Below, one piece after another: positions 34,527 through 43,452 of a DNA stretch of 64,000 nucleotides. The DNA is taken from NCBI RefSeq assembly GCF_001909285.1, contig NZ_MRSV01000001.1:1-64000 (forward strand), written 5' to 3'. Below the pieces are notes generated by a model, which ran no database searches, was not told where the DNA came from, and was given only the letters and a program-made list of their open reading frames with translations. The position numbers and the translations under genes are program-made. The DNA comes from Exiguobacterium profundum. Lineage in GTDB: Bacteria > Bacillota > Bacilli > Exiguobacteriales > Exiguobacteriaceae. Positions within the stretch are counted from its first letter, which is position 1. Each line of letters opens with the position of its first letter.

Positions 34527-35933
34527 TTGAAAATGCCTAAAGATTTCTTGTTCGGCGCTGCTTCGGCCTCTTACCAGGTCGAAGGCGCATGGAACGAGGA
34601 CGGGAAAGGCCTCTCGAACTGGGACGTCTTCTCGAAAATTCCTGGTAAGACATTTGAAAACACAAACGGCGACGTCGCAGTCGACCATTATCATCGTTAT
34701 AAAGAAGATATCGCGCTCATGGCGGAGATGGGACTCGAATCGTATCGCTTCTCCATCTCATGGCCGCGTATCTTCCCGAACGGTACGGGTGAAGTGAACG
34801 AAAAAGGACTCGAGTTTTACAACAACTTGATCGATGAATGTTTGAAATATGACATCGTCCCATTCGTCACGCTCTACCATTGGGACCTCCCACAAGCACT
34901 TGAAGAAAAAGGCGGTTGGAAGAATAAAGAGACAGTTGACGCATTCGTCCGTTTCGCAGATACTTGCTTCCAATCGTTCGGTGACCGTGTCAACCACTGG
35001 ATCACGTTCAACGAAGCGGTCATCTTCTGCTCACTTGGATACTTAACAGGCGCACACCCGCCAGGTATCGAAGGCGATGTCAAAGGATATTTCCAAACGA
35101 CACATAACGTCTTCGTTGCTCACGCCCGTGCCGTTGAGCTCTTCAAACAAAACGGTCACACTGGCGAAATCGGGATCACACACGTGTTCAACCCGGCGTT
35201 CAGTATCGATGATGCAGAGGAGAACAAGTTTGCCGAAATGCATGCGAACGCTTATGCGACACATTGGTTCTATGACCCGATCTTGAAAGGTGAATATCCA
35301 GAGTACGTCGTGAACGGTTTACATGAACAAGGTCTCCTTCCTGAAATGACAGAGGAAGAACTCGACGTCTTGAAACGTACCGCTCCGATGAACGACTTTA
35401 TCGGTCTCAACTACTACAGCCCGCAGCGCGTCATGAAGAATGACTCGGCGCTCGTCATGGCCGGTGGACGTGAGAACTCGACAGGTCGTCCGGGTAACCC
35501 ATCATTCGATGGCGTCTACAAGACGGTCAAGATGGATGACAAAGTGTACACGAAGTGGGATTGGGAAATCTCACCGGAAGCGTTCCTCGCTGGGATGCAT
35601 ATGCTGAAAGATCGTTACGGCGACGTCAAAATCTATATCACAGAGAACGGTCTCGGTGATGTCGACCCAATCGTCGACGGTGAGATCATAGACACGCCAC
35701 GGATCGAGTACATCGAAGGACACCTTCGTGCAGTCAAACATGCTGTTCAACAAGGCATCAACGTTGCAGGTTACTATGCTTGGTCTGCAATCGACCTACT
35801 CAGCTGGTTGAACGGTTATAAGAAACAATACGGCTTCATCTATGTCGACCACAACAACGGTCTCGCACGGAAGAAGAAACAGTCGTTCCATTGGTATAAA
35901 GAGATCATCGCTACGCGCGCTGAAGACCTATAA
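34527..35933 (+). CDS. 6-phospho-beta-glucosidase (GH1)
   Basis: About 468 residues, a cytosolic glycoside hydrolase of family 1. N-terminal signature FLFGAASASYQVEGAW, acid/base Glu163 in TFNEAV (Ala where most GH1 have Pro), nucleophile Glu373 in YITENGLG. It lies inside a PTS operon, so its substrate should be the phosphorylated beta-glucoside such as cellobiose-6-phosphate. Start: TTG at 34527 six bases after GAGGTG, with the ATG at 34533 as alternative. Confidence 0.92.
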   Translation: MKMPKDFLFGAASASYQVEGAWNEDGKGLSNWDVFSKIPGKTFENTNGDVAVDHYHRYKEDIALMAEMGLESYRFSISWPRIFPNGTGEVNEKGLEFYNNLIDECLKYDIVPFVTLYHWDLPQALEEKGGWKNKETVDAFVRFADTCFQSFGDRVNHWITFNEAVIFCSLGYLTGAHPPGIEGDVKGYFQTTHNVFVAHARAVELFKQNGHTGEIGITHVFNPAFSIDDAEENKFAEMHANAYATHWFYDPILKGEYPEYVVNGLHEQGLLPEMTEEELDVLKRTAPMNDFIGLNYYSPQRVMKNDSALVMAGGRENSTGRPGNPSFDGVYKTVKMDDKVYTKWDWEISPEAFLAGMHMLKDRYGDVKIYITENGLGDVDPIVDGEIIDTPRIEYIEGHLRAVKHAVQQGINVAGYYAWSAIDLLSWLNGYKKQYGFIYVDHNNGLARKKKQSFHWYKEIIATRAEDL

Positions 35934-35945
35934 GGAGGTTCCCCT

Positions 35946-37274
35946 ATGAGCCGCTTAGAAAGAGTATTTGAAAAGTTCACCCCTGCTTTTGTTCGCTTCG
36001 CGAACGCCAAGCCCGTCCTTGCGATTAAGGACGGGTTCATCCTCACGATGCCGATGACAATCATCGGATCGTTGTTCCTCCTCATCCTGGCGTTACCGAT
36101 TCCAGGTTGGGCTGACTTCATGTCAGGTCTATTTGGAGCAGACTGGTCACTCCCGCTCACGCAAGTCGTCGGTGCGACGTTTGACATCCTTGCTTTAATC
36201 GGTGTTTTTGGAATCGCTTACTCATACGTCAAGAACGAAAAGATTGAAGGCGTGCCAGCTGGTATCCTCGGAATCATCTCGTTCCTCATCATCACACAAG
36301 CTTCTGTCTTGTCTGAATCTGGGGAATTCGTCGGTGGCGTCATTCCAAAAGTATGGACAGGTGGACAAGGTGTCCTCGCTGCCATCATCGTCGGATTGAC
36401 AGTCGGATTCATCTACTCGCAGTTCATCAAGCGCGGGATCAGCATTAAAATGCCAGACGGTGTTCCACCAGGCGTATCGAACTCATTCTCTGCACTTGTT
36501 CCTGGTTTAGCGATCATCTCGCTCGCCGTTGCGACGTTTGCGATTTTCCAAGCGGTTGCAGAGCGTACGTTCACCGAAGTCATCTATGATGTGCTTCAAG
36601 CACCACTTCAAAACTTGACTGACACACTCGCTGGAGCCGTCATCATCATGGTGCTCATGTCCGTCATGTGGTGGTGTGGGATTCACGGTGCCGCAATCCT
36701 CATGGGAATCATGGGACCACTTCTCACAGCGAACGCACTTCAAAACCAAGCCATCATCGATGCAGGTGGTACGCTTGTCGCTGGCGAGAACGCAAAAATC
36801 GTTACAATCCAGTTCCTCGATGTGTTCACGAAACTCGGTGGATCAGGAATTACAATCGGCTTCATCATTGCCGTCTTAATCGTTGCACGCTCGGCACACT
36901 TGAAGCAGCTCGGGAAGTTGTCACTTGCACCAAGTATCTTCAACATCAATGAGCCGGTCATCTTCGGGATGCCAATCGTCTTCAACCCGATCATGTTCGT
37001 CCCATTCGTCGTCGTGCCAGCCATCGCTTCATTCATGGTCTACTTTGCCATCCTTTGGGGTTGGGTCGAGCCGTTCAACGCGCTTCAAGTACCATGGACG
37101 ACACCTCCAGTCATCTCTGGATTCTTGATTGGCGGATGGCGCGCTGCCCTCTTACAGATTGCAACAATCGCCATGGCCGTTGCCGTCTACCTTCCGTTCG
37201 TTCGCATTCAAGACCGCGTTTCGTACGGTGAAGAATTGAAAGCACAAGATGGCTCTGATCAAGCATCAGCCTGA
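35946..37274 (+). CDS. PTS lactose/cellobiose EIIC component
   Basis: A 442-residue membrane permease of the Lac family, about ten membrane segments, with family segments GVPAGILGIISFL, MPDGVPPGVSNSFSALVPG and FNINEPVIFGMPIVFNP (the NEPxxFG substrate motif). It imports and phosphorylates a beta-glucoside together with the IIA and IIB above. RBS AAGGAGG seven bases before the ATG. Last gene of the operon. Confidence 0.94.
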   Translation: MSRLERVFEKFTPAFVRFANAKPVLAIKDGFILTMPMTIIGSLFLLILALPIPGWADFMSGLFGADWSLPLTQVVGATFDILALIGVFGIAYSYVKNEKIEGVPAGILGIISFLIITQASVLSESGEFVGGVIPKVWTGGQGVLAAIIVGLTVGFIYSQFIKRGISIKMPDGVPPGVSNSFSALVPGLAIISLAVATFAIFQAVAERTFTEVIYDVLQAPLQNLTDTLAGAVIIMVLMSVMWWCGIHGAAILMGIMGPLLTANALQNQAIIDAGGTLVAGENAKIVTIQFLDVFTKLGGSGITIGFIIAVLIVARSAHLKQLGKLSLAPSIFNINEPVIFGMPIVFNPIMFVPFVVVPAIASFMVYFAILWGWVEPFNALQVPWTTPPVISGFLIGGWRAALLQIATIAMAVAVYLPFVRIQDRVSYGEELKAQDGSDQASA

Positions 37275-37284
37275 AACAAAAACG

Positions 37285-37314
37285 ACAGCCCTTCTCAATA
37301 ATGAGGAGGGCTGT
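37285..37314 (+). terminator. Beta-glucoside PTS operon terminator
   Basis: ACAGCCCTTCTC / GAGGAGGGCTGT stem (one bulge) followed by TATATTTA. Confidence 0.75.
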
Positions 37315-37348
37315 TATATTTAGGGAAAAGAGTAAAGGAGTTGGAAAT

Positions 37349-37675
37349 TTGAAAGCATACTATCCTTCTATATTCGCCGTTATCGCTGGTCTGTCCGGAT
37401 TACTCGGACTGTTGCTTCAATCGGTCTACCCCATCATGTTGTTTCCTGTCTTTTTACTCATTGTAGGATACTTTGTGGTACATGCGAAGAAGCAGAAAAC
37501 AACCGTACGAAATTATACGCCGAGCTTTCTGATCCTATCGAGCGCCGCCCTCGCATTCGGTCTTGGCTTCCAATCGATTTTGCCGTATGCCATGCTCATC
37601 GGGGTCGTAATCCATACGGTCTGTCTCTTCTGTGCCATCATCGCACTTGGACGATATCGGGCACATGTCTCATGA
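37349..37675 (+). CDS. Small membrane protein, 108 residues
   Basis: Four hydrophobic segments with a basic loop VVHAKKQKTTVRN in the middle; no recognised family. TTG start eight bases after AAAGGAG, coming after the preceding terminator; an upstream ATG would begin inside that terminator. It overlaps the next gene by four bases and is cotranscribed with it. Confidence 0.7.
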   Translation: MKAYYPSIFAVIAGLSGLLGLLLQSVYPIMLFPVFLLIVGYFVVHAKKQKTTVRNYTPSFLILSSAALAFGLGFQSILPYAMLIGVVIHTVCLFCAIIALGRYRAHVS

Positions 37676-38250
37676 AGGCTGTGACTGGACTCGGTTGGGG
37701 CGCATTGATTCTAACACTCGCCCTCGCCCCGCTACTTGCCGTCGATTTGATTCTCATCTATCTGCTTGAAGACACACCGTTCCGAATCTTATCGACTCTC
37801 GCGATGCTCGGTTGTTTCTATCTATTGTCGACAATCCTCAGTTTGTTCGTTGATGGGTTAACGGGAGCGTTACGCTCGTTTGGTCATGCGAACGTACCGC
37901 GTCTAATCGACACCATTCTGCACGGAGCAGTGAGCGGAATCAGTCTATACGTCGTACTGACACTCTTTCCGTCTATCGATTTATCGACGCTCACCGTCAT
38001 GGGGATTGTATTCGTACACTTATTCGGTGCATCATTTTGGCTAAATCGTGAGAATTCGAAAGAAGACGTACCTCTTGAACTTGATTCAATTGATCAGCAG
38101 ATCATCCACCTGTTACGAACCGAAACAATCGTGTCCTGCGTCGAACGCATCCAGCATGATTACCCGAATTTACCGAAACGGGACGTATTGAAAAGAGTCA
38201 AACGCATCAGTCAATCCAACGAAGTCAACGAACCGTTTCATGGTCGGTAA
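37672..38250 (+). CDS. Membrane protein with C-terminal cytosolic helix pair, 192 residues
   Basis: Four hydrophobic segments (about 8-30, 38-60, 82-102, 106-125) followed by a hydrophilic tail of about 60 residues (LDSIDQQIIHLLRTET.., ..KRDVLKRVKRIS) resembling a small helical, possibly HTH-like, domain. It is somewhat reminiscent of YrvL-type membrane regulators, but I do not claim membership. ATGA overlap with the upstream gene indicates coupling. Confidence 0.7.
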   Translation: MKAVTGLGWGALILTLALAPLLAVDLILIYLLEDTPFRILSTLAMLGCFYLLSTILSLFVDGLTGALRSFGHANVPRLIDTILHGAVSGISLYVVLTLFPSIDLSTLTVMGIVFVHLFGASFWLNRENSKEDVPLELDSIDQQIIHLLRTETIVSCVERIQHDYPNLPKRDVLKRVKRISQSNEVNEPFHGR

Positions 38251-38318
38251 CTTTTGTGCGTCATCACGAGTGAATCGTGGGATTTATCCTGGTGTTTCGT
38301 TGCCCAATCTATGTAAAC

Positions 38319-38349
38319 AAACGCTAGTCCTTTTTCAGTGCTAGCGTTT
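38319..38349. terminator. Bidirectional terminator
   Basis: AAACGCTAG / CTAGCGTTT between convergent genes, with T-rich 3' side in both directions. Confidence 0.7.
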
Positions 38350-38594
38350 TACGTATCCTCTTTCCGGAGCGAATAGCCCTCCACTTCAAGCAACCGCATC
38401 CGCCTCTGGTCAATCGCCGCATGAATAATCACGGTCACACCTGGATTGAGCTCCATCATTTTCTTGATTTTTCGTAAGTCATCTCCCTTGATCTCAACGG
38501 GCAACACAAACTCGCCTTCTCTCAAATGAACGAATTTGATTTTCCCAAGGTCGTCATATCCCGTCACTTCGTATGTCGCAAACTCACGTTTCAT
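38349..38594 (-). CDS. Hypothetical protein, 81 residues
   Basis: A small soluble, mixed-charge protein (MKREFATYEVTGYDDLGKI at the start). No known family recognised. The ATG at 38594 has GGGGAGGG seven bases upstream; the frame is open further but without a ribosome site. It stands alone, downstream of the GH1 gene terminator. Confidence 0.68.
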   Translation of the reverse strand: MKREFATYEVTGYDDLGKIKFVHLREGEFVLPVEIKGDDLRKIKKMMELNPGVTVIIHAAIDQRRMRLLEVEGYSLRKEDT

Positions 38595-38642
38595 AGAATA
38601 TCCCTCCCCTATCTTCGTTCCCAAAAAAATAGCATTCCACAC

Positions 38643-38676
38643 AAAAAATCCATCCCCGTAGCGGTGGGGATGGATG
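38643..38676 (-). terminator. ABC/GH1 operon terminator
   Basis: ATCCATCCCC / GGGGATGGAT with TTTTTT on the minus strand, just behind the beta-glucosidase gene. Confidence 0.88.
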
Positions 38677-38680
38677 CAAA

Positions 38681-40033
38681 TTACGCCTCGACGCTATCCG
38701 CGTGTTTGGCTTTATGGTCGGCGATGACACCGGCATACCACTTCGCGCTGTCTTTCCAAATGCGCTCCTGTGTCTCAAAGTCGATATAAAGAATGCCGAA
38801 GCGCTTCTCATAACCGAAGCTCCATTCGAAGTTATCCATGAGCGACCAAAGGTAGTAGCCTTGAATGTTCATGCCTTCATCGTTCAAATCGGAGACGGCT
38901 TCGAGGTGCTGGCGGACGTAGTCGATCCTGTTATCGTCATGGACTTCGCCATTTTCCAGCACGTCGTCAAATGCGGCGCCGTTCTCTGTGATGTAGATCG
39001 GAAGGTCAGTATACTCGGCGCGTAAACGACGGATCAGGTCTTTGAATTCGTTCGGGGCGATATCCCAGCCCATGCCCGTCTTCTCGTAGTCCGAGTAAGC
39101 GTCTGCCTTCAAGAAATCATTTGCTGCGTTGAACTCGACAATGCCACGGCTATAGAAGTTGATGCCGAAGAAATCACAAGATGTCGAGATCGTCTCCATA
39201 TCACCCGGTTGGATGAAATCGAAGTTATGCACATATTTGGAGAACAAGTTCATCATGTCGACCGGATACTCACTTTTGAAGACCGGATCGAGGAACCAGC
39301 GATTCGAATACCCGTCGGCATTGTTCATCGCAAGGCGGTCATTCGCCGAATCCGTCTTCGCGTACATCGGTGATAAGTTGAGCGTGATGCCGATCGGGGT
39401 CGTGGACGTCATCTCTCGCTTCAACAACTCGACCGCTTTTCCGTGCGATAACAACATGTGGTGCACGGCGCGCACCGCTTCGTTCATGTCACGATGACCC
39501 GGTGCATGAACACCGACGTGGTAGCCGAGGAAGCCGGCACACCAAGGCTCATTGTGGGTGATCCAAGAGTCGACGATGTCATCGAGCTCTTCAAAACAGA
39601 CTTTCGCATAATCGAGGAACCAGACGACCGATTCACGGTTGACCCAGCCACCTTCTTCGTGAGCCCACATCGGAAGGTCCCAGTGATAAATCGTGACGGC
39701 TGGTTTGATTCCTTCTTCACGTAGACGCAGCGCCAAGTTTTTGTAGAACGCCATTCCTTCTGGGTTGTACTCTCCCTTGGCAGGGAAGATGCGTGGCCAC
39801 GCGATGGAGAATCGATACGTGTCGACACCTAGCTTTTTGATGTGCTGGATGTCTTCCTCGTAACGATGGTAGTGGTCACATGCGAAATCGCCGTTATGCT
39901 TTTCAAACACGCGCCCGTCGATGTCACAGAACATATCCCAGATGGAAGGAGTACGGCCTCCTTCGTTATGTGCGCCTTCAATTTGGTACGAGGACGTGGC
40001 TGTCCCGAATACGAAGTCTTTCTTAAAATGCAT
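38681..40033 (-). CDS. Beta-glucosidase (GH1)
   Basis: A 450-residue cytosolic family 1 glycosidase with FVFGTATSSYQIEGA at the N-terminus, acid/base Glu in ITHNEPW, nucleophile Glu in YITENGAAF and the C-terminal DNFEWSFGY motif of unphosphorylated-substrate enzymes. It is the last gene of an ABC sugar importer operon, so it should cleave imported free cello-oligosaccharides or other beta-glucosides to glucose. It is distinct from the phospho-enzyme at 34.5 kb. Confidence 0.93.
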   Translation of the reverse strand: MHFKKDFVFGTATSSYQIEGAHNEGGRTPSIWDMFCDIDGRVFEKHNGDFACDHYHRYEEDIQHIKKLGVDTYRFSIAWPRIFPAKGEYNPEGMAFYKNLALRLREEGIKPAVTIYHWDLPMWAHEEGGWVNRESVVWFLDYAKVCFEELDDIVDSWITHNEPWCAGFLGYHVGVHAPGHRDMNEAVRAVHHMLLSHGKAVELLKREMTSTTPIGITLNLSPMYAKTDSANDRLAMNNADGYSNRWFLDPVFKSEYPVDMMNLFSKYVHNFDFIQPGDMETISTSCDFFGINFYSRGIVEFNAANDFLKADAYSDYEKTGMGWDIAPNEFKDLIRRLRAEYTDLPIYITENGAAFDDVLENGEVHDDNRIDYVRQHLEAVSDLNDEGMNIQGYYLWSLMDNFEWSFGYEKRFGILYIDFETQERIWKDSAKWYAGVIADHKAKHADSVEA

Positions 40034-40057
40034 AGTGTTTTCCTCTTTTCTCTATAT

Positions 40058-40987
40058 TTATTCTTTGACAGCACCTGCCGAAATACTGCTGACGATGTAC
40101 TTCGAGAGGAACAAGAAGGCAATCATGATCGGTACGACCGAGATCGCGATGCCCAGGTAAAGCGAGCCAAGGTTCTCTGCGACTTGTGATCCTTTCAAGA
40201 AGCCCATCAAAACAGGCAACGTGTATTTCTCAGGCGAGAACAAGAGGACAAGTGGCATTAAGTAGTTGTTCCATGAGCCGATGAACGTGAAAATCGACAT
40301 CGTTGCAATCGCTGGCATCATCATTGGAAGTGCGATTGTGTGGAAAATACGTAGCTCGCTCGCACCGTCAATCCGTGCCGCTTCAATCAAACTGATGTGA
40401 AGTGTCGCTTGCGTATATTGACGGATGAAGAAGACGGTGAACGGTGTTGCAATCGCTGGGACAATCAATGGAATGAACGTGTCCAAAATACCGAGCGTTT
40501 TTGAGATCTCATAGAATCCAATGAGTCCGAGTTGCGCTGGCACCATCATCATGACAAGCATGAAGATGAACATCGCATTTTTCCCTCTAAAGTTATAGAA
40601 CGTAAAGCCGTAAGCCGTTAGGGCTGAGAAGTAACCAGACAAGACCGTCACCGATACAGAGATGATCAAGCTGTTCTTGAAGCCGTTCCAAATGTTGATG
40701 TATTCGCTAAGCGTCGCATAGTTGTCTGCGAGCGCCGTCCCCGGAAGAAGTGAGAACCCAGCCATGATTTCTCCATTCGTCCGGGTCGCGTTGACAATCA
40801 TCATCAAGAACGGAATGAAACAGATAATCGCGAGAAGGATGAGCCCTGTATAAATCAAACCTCGTGCGAATCGCTTATTCGTTTTCTTCTTAGAAGGCGG
40901 CGCCACTTTAAGCGGACGCTCCTCTTTCCGTTTCGGCTGCGCTTCGCTATCTGGAAGCATTCGCCGTGATTCCGCATTTTGTTCCAT
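40058..40987 (-). CDS. ABC sugar importer permease (MalG type)
   Basis: A 309-residue permease with a long hydrophilic, basic N-terminus (about 40 residues) and six membrane segments; the ATPase-contact loop is EAARIDGASELRIFHTIALP (EAA motif, about residue 200). It pairs with the permease at 40991 to form the channel. No ATPase gene is in the operon, so a shared MsmX-type ATPase elsewhere is expected. Confidence 0.92.
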   Translation of the reverse strand: MEQNAESRRMLPDSEAQPKRKEERPLKVAPPSKKKTNKRFARGLIYTGLILLAIICFIPFLMMIVNATRTNGEIMAGFSLLPGTALADNYATLSEYINIWNGFKNSLIISVSVTVLSGYFSALTAYGFTFYNFRGKNAMFIFMLVMMMVPAQLGLIGFYEISKTLGILDTFIPLIVPAIATPFTVFFIRQYTQATLHISLIEAARIDGASELRIFHTIALPMMMPAIATMSIFTFIGSWNNYLMPLVLLFSPEKYTLPVLMGFLKGSQVAENLGSLYLGIAISVVPIMIAFLFLSKYIVSSISAGAVKE

Positions 40988-40990
40988 TGC

Positions 40991-41890
40991 TTACGCCCCC
41001 TTCTGTGTCGCGCGCTCTTTGCGGAACATACCCTTGAAGACGACCGCCGAGAAGATCAGCGTGATCAAGAATAGGCCGTAAGCGACCGCTGACGCATAGC
41101 CATAGTTGTTATACTTGAAGGCTTGGTTGTACAAGTAAAGCACCATCGTGTTCAACGAACCGTCTGGTGAACCGATCCCGTCTGTAATCAACATCGGAAG
41201 GTCGAACAACTGGAGTCCACCGATGAGTGAAGTGATCATGATGTAGAGAAGAATTGGTTTCAAGAGCGGCAACGTCACTTTCGTAAACATCTGCCAACGG
41301 TTCGCACCGTCAATGTGAGCGGCTTCGAAGTAATCTGTCGAGATGCCTGATACCCCTGCCATGACGATGATGAAGGAATGTCCGAACCACATCCATGTCA
41401 AGATGAGTGAAACGGATAACTGTGCCGTCACCGGTTCTGCCAACCAGTTGATTGGATCCGAAATCAAGCCGATTTTCATCAACACCATGTTGAGTGAACC
41501 GTGCTGCCAGTCGAGTAAAATACCGAACAAGAGCGCGACCGAACTGATCGTGATCAAGTTTGGAAGATAGAAGAACGAGCGGAAGAACGATAGTCCTTTT
41601 AACTTCAAACGGAGATCAGAGAAGATGAGCGCCAAGAGAAGCGCCAATCCAATCTGCAAGACGAAGTTAATTCCCCAAATTTTGATGGTGTTGAAAAACG
41701 CCTCGATAAAGTACGTATCCGTCAACAACCGTGTGTAGTTCGCAAACCCGACGACCTCTTCACCCGGGCTCCCCGTATAGTTCGTGAAGCTATAATAAAG
41801 CGTTAAGAGGACCGGATAGATGCTGAATGTCAAGAAGACGACCCAGAACGGGGCGATGAACAGATAGCCGTAACGATCTAGTTTTTTCAC
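40991..41890 (-). CDS. ABC sugar importer permease (MalF type)
   Basis: A 299-residue permease, six membrane segments, EAA loop EAAHIDGANRWQMFTKVTLP. The GTG start at 41890 is eight bases after AAGGAGA; an ATG six codons upstream lies within the ribosome site. It lies three bases upstream of the MalG-type gene and about 58 bases behind the binding-protein gene. Confidence 0.91.
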   Translation of the reverse strand: MKKLDRYGYLFIAPFWVVFLTFSIYPVLLTLYYSFTNYTGSPGEEVVGFANYTRLLTDTYFIEAFFNTIKIWGINFVLQIGLALLLALIFSDLRLKLKGLSFFRSFFYLPNLITISSVALLFGILLDWQHGSLNMVLMKIGLISDPINWLAEPVTAQLSVSLILTWMWFGHSFIIVMAGVSGISTDYFEAAHIDGANRWQMFTKVTLPLLKPILLYIMITSLIGGLQLFDLPMLITDGIGSPDGSLNTMVLYLYNQAFKYNNYGYASAVAYGLFLITLIFSAVVFKGMFRKERATQKGA

Positions 41891-41914
41891 GTGTATTTCT
41901 CCTTCCATAAGAAC

Positions 41915-41936
41915 CGAGGGGGGAGCTCCCCCCTCG
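41915..41936. repeat. Perfect 22-bp palindrome between binding protein and permease genes
   Basis: CGAGGGGGGAGCTCCCCCCTCG is a perfect, GC-rich palindrome with no U-tract. In ABC importer operons such hairpins stabilise the upstream binding-protein mRNA or dampen read-through, giving excess binding protein over permease. That role is inferred. Confidence 0.7.
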
Positions 41937-41948
41937 TGTTGGTCATCG

Positions 41949-43250
41949 TCAGTCTACAACGATGTCTGGGTAAGCGTTCTTCGCTTGTTTTTTGAACTCT
42001 TCAATCGCTTCTTCTTTTGACTTTTTCCCTTCTACATACTGAAGGACAGATGCACCATAAAGTGTATCGAGCTGTTGGTCGTATTTCGTGACGATACCTG
42101 GTGTGATTTCATCTGCTTCATCGAGGAAGAACTCATAGTTGTTTTGTCCGCCGAGGAACTCATCGCTGAAGTCGTCTTTGATCTTGTCTGTGACCGGGTT
42201 GAACGCAAGTACGTCGCCTGTCTCTTGTGCCCACTCTGTCAAGAATTCCTCATCCTGTGTCATGAGTTTCACGAAGTCGTAAGCGGCTTCTTTGTTTTTC
42301 GATCCTTCATAGACTCCGAGCCATGTACCGCCCCAGAAGTATGGGCTTGGTCCGCTTGTGACAGCCCAGTCACCTGCAGACTTTTTCGCGTTCTCTTTTA
42401 ATACAGAGTGGAGACCCCATGTTGGGAGGACGTATGAGAAGACTTGTGTCTCTGTCTCTTTTCCGTTCTCTTTCACTTTGATTGGCTTATCCATTCCTTC
42501 GAACCATGATGGTGACCATTCTGGTGCGAGCGCAGTGTATTGCTTCTCACGAAGTTCTTTCGCATAGTCCATGTAGTTGATCTTATCTTCTGTCAAGACG
42601 AGTTCGTTTTTATCGTTGACCCACGCTTCTGGGTTTGCTCCTTGTGAGAACCAACGGATCGCACCTTCGTCTGGGAACATCTTGTATCCTTTTTGTTTCA
42701 TCTTCTCAGCAACTTCGAAGACACCGTCCATCGAGCTCATCATTTCACCGATTTCAGTCGGGTCGTCTGTACCAAGTACTTCTTTTGCTAAGCTACGTTT
42801 GTAGTAAACGCCACCTGGTGTCGTTTGCCATGAAAGAGCGCGAACGTTTCCATCTTTATCTTTCCCGAGGTCAAACACGTACGGGACGTAGTTGTCTGCG
42901 ATTTCATCGACACTGTATGGCTCGTCCGAAAGGTTTTCCCAATAACCTGCATCAACCCATTGTTTAAGGAATGCGATTTCTCCCGTGAAGACGTCCGGTG
43001 CGCCGACGCCACTCTCAAGTGCTGGCTTCAATTTCGTTGGATAGTCCGCGATCGGGACGATAGTCAATTCAACTTTGACACCGTTCTTCTCTTCATATGT
43101 TTTAATTGGTTCTTTTAATTCGTCCGTAAATGACCAAACTTTTAAGACGTCATCTTTTGATTCAGAAGCTCCGCCTTCGCTGTCTGAGCAACCGCTCAAG
43201 ACGCCAACTGAAAGTGCTCCGAGTGTAAGTAAGCTGACTAATTTACGCAT
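41949..43250 (-). CDS. ABC sugar importer substrate-binding lipoprotein
   Basis: A 433-residue extracellular solute-binding protein family 1 member. Lipoprotein signal with lipobox LSGC (Cys at about 21) followed by a Ser/Gly/Glu-rich linker. The body has the typical VWSFTDEL.., ..YPTKLKPALESGVGAPDVF and PFW/YFWGGTWLGV elements. It binds sugar and delivers it to the two permeases downstream. First gene of the operon, behind three cre/LacI-like boxes. Confidence 0.93.
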   Translation of the reverse strand: MRKLVSLLTLGALSVGVLSGCSDSEGGASESKDDVLKVWSFTDELKEPIKTYEEKNGVKVELTIVPIADYPTKLKPALESGVGAPDVFTGEIAFLKQWVDAGYWENLSDEPYSVDEIADNYVPYVFDLGKDKDGNVRALSWQTTPGGVYYKRSLAKEVLGTDDPTEIGEMMSSMDGVFEVAEKMKQKGYKMFPDEGAIRWFSQGANPEAWVNDKNELVLTEDKINYMDYAKELREKQYTALAPEWSPSWFEGMDKPIKVKENGKETETQVFSYVLPTWGLHSVLKENAKKSAGDWAVTSGPSPYFWGGTWLGVYEGSKNKEAAYDFVKLMTQDEEFLTEWAQETGDVLAFNPVTDKIKDDFSDEFLGGQNNYEFFLDEADEITPGIVTKYDQQLDTLYGASVLQYVEGKKSKEEAIEEFKKQAKNAYPDIVVD

Positions 43251-43282
43251 GTGTTGTTCCCATCCTTTTTATAAGTAATAGT

Positions 43283-43296
43283 AGAAAGCGCTTGCA
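43283..43296. promoter_or_regulatory. cre-like box proximal to the binding protein gene
   Basis: AGAAAGCGCTTGCA, 12 of 14 matches to the cre consensus, about 33 bases from the ATG of the binding protein gene. Confidence 0.5.
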
Positions 43297-43315
43297 AAAA
43301 GAGGTTTAAAATCAT

Positions 43316-43329
43316 CGAAAGCGCTTTCG
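43316..43329. promoter_or_regulatory. LacI/CcpA operator 1 of the ABC beta-glucoside operon
   Basis: Perfect palindrome CGAAAGCGCTTTCG. The same 14-mer occurs ahead of the lacI-type gene at 44483, pointing to the local LacI regulator. Confidence 0.75.
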
Positions 43330-43349
43330 TTGTAATCGAAATAAAATAT

Positions 43350-43363
43350 CGAAAGCGGTTTCG
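43350..43363. promoter_or_regulatory. LacI/CcpA operator 2 of the ABC beta-glucoside operon
   Basis: CGAAAGCGGTTTCG, 34 bases from operator 1 centre to centre; one base off the perfect palindrome. Confidence 0.65.
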
Positions 43364-43452
43364 ATTTCTTTCAAAAATGACTTTCGAAATCGCGCTCCCC
43401 TCTCCATCCACTGAAGAAAAGAGAGCGACTTCGAAACATCATTGGCTATAAA

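Noticed and set aside
43261-43300. TTGCAA-17-TTATAA as the binding-protein gene promoter
   Set aside because: The transcript would begin inside the ribosome site of the gene, so another upstream promoter is more likely.
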